Source: an uncultured Clostridia bacterium
GTDB lineage: Bacteria; Bacillota; Clostridia; Oscillospirales; Oscillospiraceae
NCBI GenBank assembly: GCA_937894515.1
Contig: CALCRH010000039.1
Coordinates: forward strand, 1 to 11,576
DNA: 11,576 nt
Direction: 5' to 3'
Shown piece after piece: positions 6,490 through 11,576 of this stretch. Numbering within the stretch: position 1 is the stretch's first letter; every line of letters begins with the position of its first letter. The position numbers were made by a program, and so were the translations under genes. Under the pieces are notes generated by a model that worked only from the letters and a program-made list of their open reading frames with translations, did not search any database and was not told the DNA's origin.

Positions 6490-6554
6490 GCCTGTTTTTA
6501 TGGGATAAAACGAAAACGAACTGCAATCATTGCAGCATTTTATACAATATGTAA

Positions 6555-7460
6555 TTACGCTTCCCCCCGGAAGTATTCCCGGGTCATCAGAATATCCTGC
6601 TCGATCTGCGCCTTCAATTCTGCCAGCGATCCAAATTTCTGCTCTGCCCGCAGATGGCGGCAGAAGTCCAGCCGGATCCGCTGTTCGTAGAGATCCTCCT
6701 GAAAATCCAGCAGGAATGTCTCTACGGAAATGGCATTGCCATCGCTGACGGTGGGCCGGGTCCCCACGTTGGTCACGCCGGCATAGCTGCGGCCATCCGG
6801 CAAATAGACCCGGGTGATATATACCCCGTTTTTCGGAATCAGCACGTGGCCGGGTACGGTAAAATTGATGGTGGGAATCCCGATGGTGCGCCCGATACGG
6901 TAGCCGTGCCTCACGGTCTGAGACAGGCAGTGCCGATGTCCCAGAAACTCTGCGGCACGTTCCACGTCACCGCTTTCCACCAGTGTCCGGATATAGGTGG
7001 AACTTACCGTAATGCCGTCATGCTCCACCTTGGGAATGATGTCGCACCCGATGCCCAGTTCTGCACATTTGGCTTGCAACAGTTCCGGATTTCCGGCGTT
7101 TTTGTGCCCGAAACGGTAGTCATGCCCGGCCACCAGATGTACCGCGCCGTACTGCTTCACCAGCACTTCCGTGATGAAGTCCTGCCACGGCATGGTCATC
7201 ATGGCCTGGTCAAAGGGTGCCAAAATCACCTGCTCGATGCCGTAGATCCGCCGAATGATCTCCTGCCGTTCCTCCGCGGAGTTGATGAGGAACACGGGGA
7301 TTCCCGTCACCACCTCTTTCGGCGGCCGGTCAAAGGTAAATACCGCCGGCACTGCGCCCAGCTCTGCCGCCCTCTGTACGGTTTTTTTCAACAGCTCGCC
7401 GTGGCCCTTGTGTACGCCGTCAAAAAAGCCCAGCGCAATTACAGTTCTCAATGGTTTCAC
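6555..7460 (-). CDS. ribF: Bifunctional riboflavin kinase / FAD synthetase
   Basis: A 301-residue enzyme that phosphorylates riboflavin to FMN and adenylylates FMN to FAD. The N-terminal nucleotidyltransferase domain (about 6-165) begins IALGFFDGVHKGHGELL (8-24), with the nucleotide-binding H-x-G-H variant, followed by GHDYRFGHKNAG (112-123) and VSSTYIR (152-158). The C-terminal riboflavin kinase domain (about 175-298) shows GYRIGRTIGIPTINF (186-200, with the P-T-x-N site), NGVYITRV, GVTNVGTRPT (228-237) and the VETFLLDF...LYE signature (246-258). Length is normal. The start is taken as GTG at 7460, whose bases overlap the truB stop (GTGA, 7457-7460). A TTG at 7451 is better spaced from a GGAG and is the main alternative, costing three residues. 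An open frame extends to 7601 inside truB but is not credible. Confidence 0.93.
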   Translation of the reverse strand: MKPLRTVIALGFFDGVHKGHGELLKKTVQRAAELGAVPAVFTFDRPPKEVVTGIPVFLINSAEERQEIIRRIYGIEQVILAPFDQAMMTMPWQDFITEVLVKQYGAVHLVAGHDYRFGHKNAGNPELLQAKCAELGIGCDIIPKVEHDGITVSSTYIRTLVESGDVERAAEFLGHRHCLSQTVRHGYRIGRTIGIPTINFTVPGHVLIPKNGVYITRVYLPDGRSYAGVTNVGTRPTVSDGNAISVETFLLDFQEDLYEQRIRLDFCRHLRAEQKFGSLAELKAQIEQDILMTREYFRGEA

Positions 7461-8326
7461 GCTCCAAAAAAGTTCTTGATCGAGGTCATGACCCCGTTTT
7501 TCAGCCGACTCAGGCACAAAAACGTACCGTCTCCGCCGTAGATCCGATATTCGCCATCGGATAGATTTTCTCTGATGGAGAAGGAGTTGCCGTTGCGGCA
7601 CAGCTTTTCCTGCTTCTCCGTCTGTAAGCGGTATTCCCCGCAGTGCCGGAACAGTGTGTCCGCGTCCCGCAAAAGATTCGCACCCTGCTCCTGCACATCG
7701 TCAAGGGTGACCGTATCGCCCAGCGTGTACCCCGCCGCCATGGTCCGCCGCAGACTGCTCATGCACCCGCCGCAGCCCAGGGCCTGTCCCATGTCGTGGC
7801 ACAGCGTCCGGATATAGGTCCCCTTGCTGCACAGCACCCGGATCTGATAGTCGGCAGAGGAGAGCTGCTCCAGAAGCTCCAGCTCATAGATGGTGATACG
7901 CCGGGGTTTCCGCTCCACTTCCTTGCCCTGCCGCGCCAGATCGTACAGCTTCTGCCCGCCGATCTTGATGGCGCTGTACATGGGGGGAATTTGTTCGATT
8001 TCCCCGGTGAACTGCGGCAAAACCGCCTCCACGTCTGCCCGGGAGACTGTCACCTCCCGCTGTTCCAATACGGTGCCGGTACTGTCCTGGGTATCGGTGA
8101 CCGCCCCCAGATGTAAGGTTGCGATATATTCCTTTTTGCCCTCCTCGGCGAAGCTGACACCCCGGGTGGCATTTCCCACGAATACGGGCAGAACCCCTGT
8201 GGCCATCGGGTCGAGAGTTCCCGCATGCCCCACTTTTTTTGTTTTCAGAATGCCCCGCAGCTTGGCACACACGTCCATGCTGGTCCAACCCGAAGGCTTA
8301 TCAATAATCACGATCCCGTCTGCCAT
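7457..8326 (-). CDS. truB: tRNA pseudouridine(55) synthase
   Basis: A 289-residue enzyme that converts U55 in the T-loop of tRNAs to pseudouridine. It begins MADGIVIIDKPSGWTSMDV, the usual TruB opening. The catalytic aspartate is Asp39 in GHAGTLDPMATGVLPV (33-48). Further family blocks are KEYIATLHLGAVTDTQDSTG (65-84), IEQIPPMYSAIKIGGQKLYD (110-129) and CSKGTYIRTLCHDMG (166-180). The block GCMSSLRRTMAAGY (187-200) is a slight variation of the usual LRRT-x-x-G-x-F. The C-terminal part (about 210-289) corresponds to the variable RNA-binding tail. A weak ribosome binding site (GGAAG) precedes the ATG. It follows nrnA by 58 nt, a gap filled largely by a REP-like repeat, and overlaps ribF by 4 nt, so truB and ribF are translationally coupled. 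Confidence 0.95.
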   Translation of the reverse strand: MADGIVIIDKPSGWTSMDVCAKLRGILKTKKVGHAGTLDPMATGVLPVFVGNATRGVSFAEEGKKEYIATLHLGAVTDTQDSTGTVLEQREVTVSRADVEAVLPQFTGEIEQIPPMYSAIKIGGQKLYDLARQGKEVERKPRRITIYELELLEQLSSADYQIRVLCSKGTYIRTLCHDMGQALGCGGCMSSLRRTMAAGYTLGDTVTLDDVQEQGANLLRDADTLFRHCGEYRLQTEKQEKLCRNGNSFSIRENLSDGEYRIYGGDGTFLCLSRLKNGVMTSIKNFFGA

Positions 8327-8352
8327 ACTATTCTTCCGTCACATTTCACTTC

Positions 8353-8378
8353 GTAGGGGCCGGCGTCCTCGACGGCCC
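8353..8378 (+). repeat. REP-like element copy 2 (GTAG tag plus hairpin, TCCT loop)
   Basis: Identical over all 26 nt to the copy at 2312-2337: GTAG (8353-8356), GGGCCGGCG (8357-8365), loop TCCT, CGACGGCCC (8370-8378). It fills the middle of the 58-nt gap between nrnA and truB, 6 nt after the nrnA stop in the direction of transcription, and is antisense to the transcript. Confidence 0.8.
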
Positions 8379-8384
8379 GCATTC

Positions 8385-9326
8385 TTATTCACCCGCTACT
8401 TCCGCCACTGCCTGCAAAATCCTCGCCTTGACCTCGTCCATGGTACCCTCCACGGTGGCGCCGCTGGCGGCCTTGTGTCCGCCGCCGCCCAGTTTCTGAC
8501 AGGCGGCGCAGGCGTCCACCCGGGGCCCGGTCCGCAGACTGATCTTGATGACGCCCGGTTTCAGCTCCCGCAGGGTAATGCCGCAGTCCGTCCCCTCCAC
8601 CTGGGCGGCAAGGGACGAAAGCTCCTCAATGTCCGCCTCCGTGGCGTGGAACTCCTGCCGCAGCGCCAGCGGGATCTGCATCACCACCACGCGGCCCTCG
8701 TCGTACAGCTCCATCTCGGAAACCATGCGGCTCTCCATGGCAAGCCGCACCCGGCTCTTGATGCGGAACAGGTCGTGGTTCACCGCCGCCACGTCCACGA
8801 TCTCCATCAGCTCCGCCGCGATGCGGTGAGTTTTCGGCGTGGTGTTGGCGTACTGGAAGCACCCGCAGTCGGTGGAGATCCCCACATACAGGGAAAGCGC
8901 GATAACAGGTGTGATGGGGGTCAGTTCTTTTACGATCTCATACACGATCTCGCAGGCCGCTGCGGCAGAGGTGTCCAGACAGGTGTTTTCGGCGTAGAAC
9001 GTGTTGCTGGGGTGGTGGTCGATGCATAGCTCTACCCGATTTTCGTACACCTTTGCGTTGTCGGGGAACAGCCCAACTGTGGCAATATCCACGGCTGCGA
9101 TATGCGCCGGTATGAAATCCTCTGCTGCCCAATACGGCGCGGCATACTTCTCATAGGTGGACGTGATGCCGTCATTATAGAGCAGATACGCGGTTTTCCC
9201 CATGTCCCGCAGCGCCTGACACAATGCCGCACCGCACCCGATGGTATCCCCGTCGGGCCGCACATGGGTCAAAATCAGTACCTTATCCAGTTGTTTCAGA
9301 TATTCGGCGGTTTCATGAATATTCAT
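8385..9326 (-). CDS. nrnA: DHH-family oligoribonuclease / pAp phosphatase (NrnA-like)
   Basis: A 313-residue phosphoesterase of the DHH-DHHA1 family, which degrades 2-5-nt RNA oligomers and removes the 3' phosphate of pAp. The DHH domain shows LTHVRPDGDTIGCGAAL (19-35), a metal-ligand aspartate in AAVDIA (77-82), the DHHPSN motif (103-108) and GISTDCGCFQY (149-159). The DHHA1 substrate domain ends in LGGGGHKAASGATVEG (279-294). Lengths and motif order match NrnA of Firmicutes. The frame is open upstream to 9392, but these 22 extra residues are encoded by two tandem repeats, and the ATG at 9326 has its own GGAG (9333-9336) 6 nt upstream. The gene sits between rbfA and truB, the usual clostridial position. 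Confidence 0.93.
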   Translation of the reverse strand: MNIHETAEYLKQLDKVLILTHVRPDGDTIGCGAALCQALRDMGKTAYLLYNDGITSTYEKYAAPYWAAEDFIPAHIAAVDIATVGLFPDNAKVYENRVELCIDHHPSNTFYAENTCLDTSAAAACEIVYEIVKELTPITPVIALSLYVGISTDCGCFQYANTTPKTHRIAAELMEIVDVAAVNHDLFRIKSRVRLAMESRMVSEMELYDEGRVVVMQIPLALRQEFHATEADIEELSSLAAQVEGTDCGITLRELKPGVIKISLRTGPRVDACAACQKLGGGGHKAASGATVEGTMDEVKARILQAVAEVAGE

Positions 9327-9336
9327 GTCATACTCC

Positions 9337-9362
9337 GTAGGGGACGATGCCCACATCGTCCC
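9337..9362 (+). repeat. REP-like element copy 3 (GTAG tag plus hairpin, CCCA loop)
   Basis: GTAG (9337-9340) followed by a perfect 9-bp stem, GGGACGATG (9341-9349) and CATCGTCCC (9354-9362), with loop CCCA. It is the left member of a direct tandem pair with the copy at 9373. Its GTAG end touches the ribosome binding site of nrnA on the opposite strand. Confidence 0.82.
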
Positions 9363-9372
9363 GTGTTTCTTC

Positions 9373-9398
9373 GTAGGGGCCGATGCCCACATCGGCCC
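9373..9398 (+). repeat. REP-like element copy 4 (GTAG tag plus hairpin, CCCA loop)
   Basis: GTAG (9373-9376) followed by a perfect 9-bp stem, GGGCCGATG (9377-9385) and CATCGGCCC (9390-9398), with loop CCCA. It is in direct orientation with copy 3, 36 nt apart start to start. It differs from copy 3 in the stem by one base pair changed on both sides (C-G against A-T). It lies 8 nt after the rbfA stop in the direction of transcription. Confidence 0.82.
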
Positions 9399-9406
9399 GC
9401 AGCAAT

Positions 9407-9790
9407 TTACTTCTCCTCCGGCAGAACGATATTTTCATTCTCCGGATTGGCGGGCTTTACGTGGTTCAGCATATCCAGAATGTGCGCCCCATACGCAATG
9501 GAGTCATCGGGGAAGAACTGCAGCTCCGGCGTATAGCGCAGCCCCAGCTTCTGTCCCAGCTCCCGCCGCAGATATCCGCTGGCGGATTTCAGCCCCTTGA
9601 GAAAATCCTTCTCATCGGTACGATCCATAGCGCTGACATAGATCCGCGCATACCGCAGATCGGACGTGGTGTCCACATGGGTGATGGTCAAAAGCGTTCC
9701 GCTGACCCGGGGATCCTTCACCGTGCGCAGCAGCGCGCTGAGTTCCTTTTGAATTTCGTCGTTGATACGGCCGATACGATTGGAAGCCAT
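9407..9790 (-). CDS. rbfA: 30S ribosome-binding factor A
   Basis: A 127-residue KH-like protein that binds the immature 30S subunit and helps 16S rRNA 5'-end processing and cold adaptation. It shows the family pattern RIGRINDEIQKELSALL (5-21), DPRVSG (26-31), ITHVDTTSDLRYARIYVS (36-53), GYLRRELGQKLGLRYTPELQ (72-91) and FFPDDSIAYGAHI (92-104). Length is normal. The frame is open upstream to 9862, but that part encodes the infB-rbfA terminator-like hairpin. The ATG at 9790 has a strong AAAGGAGG site a few nt upstream. It follows infB by 61 nt; the pair is a classical association, with IF2 and RbfA both acting on the 30S subunit. Confidence 0.95.
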   Translation of the reverse strand: MASNRIGRINDEIQKELSALLRTVKDPRVSGTLLTITHVDTTSDLRYARIYVSAMDRTDEKDFLKGLKSASGYLRRELGQKLGLRYTPELQFFPDDSIAYGAHILDMLNHVKPANPENENIVLPEEK

Positions 9791-9815
9791 ACGCTTCCTC
9801 CTTTCAAAAACGTGG

Positions 9816-9846
9816 AAAATCGGGCGGGCGTTCTCGCCCGCCCGAT
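9816..9846 (-). terminator. GC-rich terminator-like hairpin between infB and rbfA
   Basis: ATCGGGCGGGCG (9819-9830) and CGCCCGCCCGAT (9835-9846) form a perfect 12-bp stem with a 4-nt loop, only 5 nt after the infB stop. On the minus strand the stem runs directly into TTTT then CC. The stem is very stable but the T-tract is short, so partial termination or 3'-end processing is more likely than a full stop, since rbfA has no obvious promoter of its own. Confidence 0.6.
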
Positions 9847-9851
9847 GGTTA

Positions 9852-11576
9852 TTATTGCTCAATTTCCTCCATGGTAAAGGCTTCGATGATGTCGCCTTCC
9901 TTGATGTCGTTGAACTTTTCGATGGTCATGCCGCACTCATAGCCGGATACGACCTCCTTGGCCTGATCCTTGAAACGCTGCAAGCTGGCCAGCACGCCCT
10001 CGTGAATGACGATGCCGTCACGCACCAGACGCACCTGGCAATCCTTGCGTTGGATCTTGCCGTCTGTGACATAGCAGCCGGCCACGGTGCCCACGCCGGA
10101 CACCTTGTAGGTCTGACGGACCTCGGCATGGCCCAGCAGCACCTCGTGGAACTTGGGTGCCAGCATACCCTTCATGGCGGCCTCGATCTCGTCAATGGCA
10201 TCGTAGATCACGCGGTACATCCGCATATCCACGTTGGCGCGTGCCGCGCTGTCCCGGGCAGCGTTGTCGGGGCGGACGTTGAAGCCCACGATAATTGCCT
10301 GCGAGGTCGCCGCCAGCATCACGTCAGATTCGTTGATGGCACCCACGCCGCCGTGAATCACGCGGACGCGGACCTCCTCGTTGGAGATCTTCTCCAGCGA
10401 GGCCTTCACAGCCTCAACGCTGCCCTGTACATCGGCCTTGACGATCAGGTTCAGGTTCTTCATCTCGCCGGCCTGGATCTGGCTGAACAGATCCTCCAGC
10501 GACACCTTGGTGACGGGGGCATTGGCCTTGGCCTTCTCCTCCTCCTTGCGCTGCTCCACCAGCTCCCGGGCCAGCTTCTCGTCAGCCACGGCGTTAAACA
10601 CCGCGCCGGCGGAGGGAGCCTCGCTCAAACCGGAGATCTCCACAGGCACAGAGGGACCTGCTTCGGTGATGCGCTCGCCGCGGCTGTTCATCATGGTACG
10701 CACACGGCCTACGGAGGTGCCGGCGATAATGATGTCGCCCTGTTTCAGCGTACCGTTCTGCACCAGCAGGGTCGCCACAGGGCCGCGGCCCTTGTCCAGA
10801 CGCGCCTCAATAACGGTACCCTGTGCCGCACGATTGGGATTGGCCTTCAGCTCACCCACCTCGGCGGTCAGAGTCAGCATCTCCAGCAGATTGTCCACGC
10901 CCATACCGGTCTTGGCGGAGATGGGACACACGATGGTCTCGCCGCCCCATTCCTCGCACACCAGGCCGTATTCGGTGAGCTGCTGCTTAATGCGTTCGGG
11001 GTTGGCAGAGGGTTTATCCATCTTATTGATGGCCACGATAATGGGGATCTCCGCGGCCTTGGCATGGTTGATGGACTCGATGGTCTGGGGCATGATGCCG
11101 TCGTCGGCGGCCACCACCAGAATGGCCACGTCGGTAACCATGGCGCCGCGGGCACGCATGGAGGTAAAGGCCTCATGGCCCGGGGTATCCAGGAAGGTGA
11201 TGGGCTTGCCGTTCACCTCCACCTGATAAGCGCCGATGTGCTGGGTAATGCCGCCGGCCTCGCCGGAGGCAACGTGAGAATTACGGATATAGTCCAACAG
11301 GGAGGTCTTGCCGTGGTCCACGTGTCCCATGACCACCACCACGGGAGCCCGGAGCACCAGATCCTCCTCAGCGTCCTGATGGTCGTCAATCAGCTTCTCC
11401 TCGATGGTGACGACAACCTCCTTCTCCACCTTGCAGCCCATTTCCTCGGCAATAATGGCAGCGGTATCGAAGTCGATTATCTCACTGAGAGAGGCCATGA
11501 TACCGTTTTTCATCAGGCACTTGACCACCTCTGCGCCGGTCTTTTTCATGCGGCTGGCCAGTTCACCCACGGAAAT
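9852..11576 (-). CDS. infB: Translation initiation factor IF-2 (5' end beyond window)
   Basis: The GTPase that places fMet-tRNA on the 30S subunit and promotes subunit joining. The gene is cut by the right edge: 574 residues are visible and the frame is open to the last base. Numbering from the Met at 11570: the end of the conserved IF2 N-terminal subdomain (1-60, VGELASRM-like opening), then the G domain with G1 GHVDHGKT (82-89), G2 GGITQ (106-110), G3 DTPGH (128-132), G4 NKMD (182-185) and G5 SAK (218-220). A beta-barrel domain follows (GTVIEARLDKGRGPVATLL, 251-269), then domain C1 (LNLIVKADVQGSVEAV, 373-388; GGVGAINESDV, 407-417) and the fMet-tRNA-binding C2 domain (about 485-570). It ends in a double stop TAATAA. 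The missing part should hold the start and the variable N-terminal linker. Confidence 0.97.
   Translation of the reverse strand: MSVGELASRMKKTGAEVVKCLMKNGIMASLSEIIDFDTAAIIAEEMGCKVEKEVVVTIEEKLIDDHQDAEEDLVLRAPVVVVMGHVDHGKTSLLDYIRNSHVASGEAGGITQHIGAYQVEVNGKPITFLDTPGHEAFTSMRARGAMVTDVAILVVAADDGIMPQTIESINHAKAAEIPIIVAINKMDKPSANPERIKQQLTEYGLVCEEWGGETIVCPISAKTGMGVDNLLEMLTLTAEVGELKANPNRAAQGTVIEARLDKGRGPVATLLVQNGTLKQGDIIIAGTSVGRVRTMMNSRGERITEAGPSVPVEISGLSEAPSAGAVFNAVADEKLARELVEQRKEEEKAKANAPVTKVSLEDLFSQIQAGEMKNLNLIVKADVQGSVEAVKASLEKISNEEVRVRVIHGGVGAINESDVMLAATSQAIIVGFNVRPDNAARDSAARANVDMRMYRVIYDAIDEIEAAMKGMLAPKFHEVLLGHAEVRQTYKVSGVGTVAGCYVTDGKIQRKDCQVRLVRDGIVIHEGVLASLQRFKDQAKEVVSGYECGMTIEKFNDIKEGDIIEAFTMEEIEQ

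Noticed and set aside
6490..6554. Second candidate spoIIE promoter (TTGCAG with CATAAA) and a small CTGCA/TGCAG stem after ribF
   Set aside because: The -10 match is poor, the spacing is 18 nt, and the stem is only 5-7 bp with a minimal loop; too weak to call.
6389..6554. Search for an FMN riboswitch, T-box or tRNA gene in the ribF-spoIIE gap
   Set aside because: The gap holds one strong hairpin and no conserved riboswitch core or cloverleaf that I can see.
6654..7541. 295-codon plus-strand open frame opposite ribF
   Set aside because: It lies antisense to a gene with complete RibF motifs and spans the ribF-truB junction, without a ribosome binding site or recognisable domain.
9327..9392. 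N-terminal extension of NrnA by 22 residues
   Set aside because: The extra residues are encoded by two REP-like repeats, giving a repeated MWAS-x-PT pattern. The internal ATG at 9326 has its own ribosome binding site and matches the family start.

Overview
The window looks like chromosomal core sequence from a spore-forming, moderately GC-rich member of the Clostridia, most likely of the Oscillospiraceae type. The grounds are a SpoIIE sporulation phosphatase, Gram-positive-style ribosome binding sites (AGGAGG variants) before most genes, TTGACA/TATAAT-like promoters, and the clostridial infB-rbfA-nrnA-truB-ribF gene order. The taxonomic call is an inference. No mobile element gene, tRNA, rRNA or CRISPR array is visible.

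Left part (1-2280, minus strand): a tightly packed operon reads dus, then an ECF sigma factor, then a membrane-anchored probable anti-sigma factor, then the first 45 codons of a QueT-family transporter cut by the window edge. The first two junctions are 4-nt ATGA overlaps and the third gap is 3 nt. The operon therefore joins two proteins of tRNA modification (dihydrouridine synthase and a queuosine-precursor transporter family member) to a sigma/anti-sigma pair. A promoter for dus is visible at about 2368-2396.

Middle (2281-4107): divergently from dus, with its own consensus-like promoter, runs a short-form CstA-family transporter. It ends in a strong intrinsic terminator, which sits back to back with a second terminator for the convergent minus-strand genes.

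Centre (4108-6388, minus strand): spoIIE, a membrane-bound PP2C phosphatase that activates sigma-F in the forespore, is followed by a small tail-anchored protein of unknown function.

Right part (6555-11576, minus strand): a translation and cofactor cluster reads infB (5' end missing), rbfA, nrnA, truB, ribF. The genes cover initiation factor 2, 30S maturation, nanoRNA/pAp turnover, tRNA pseudouridine 55 and FMN/FAD synthesis. A GC-rich terminator-like hairpin separates infB from rbfA.

The most notable feature outside the genes is a family of four 26-nt elements at 2312, 8353, 9337 and 9373. Each has a GTAG tag followed by a 9-4-9 hairpin, all point the same way, and compensatory stem changes between copies support the structure. 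The layout matches REP elements mobilised by RAYT (TnpA-REP) transposases. Two copies stand in tandem directly before nrnA, one lies between nrnA and truB, and one lies in the dus leader.
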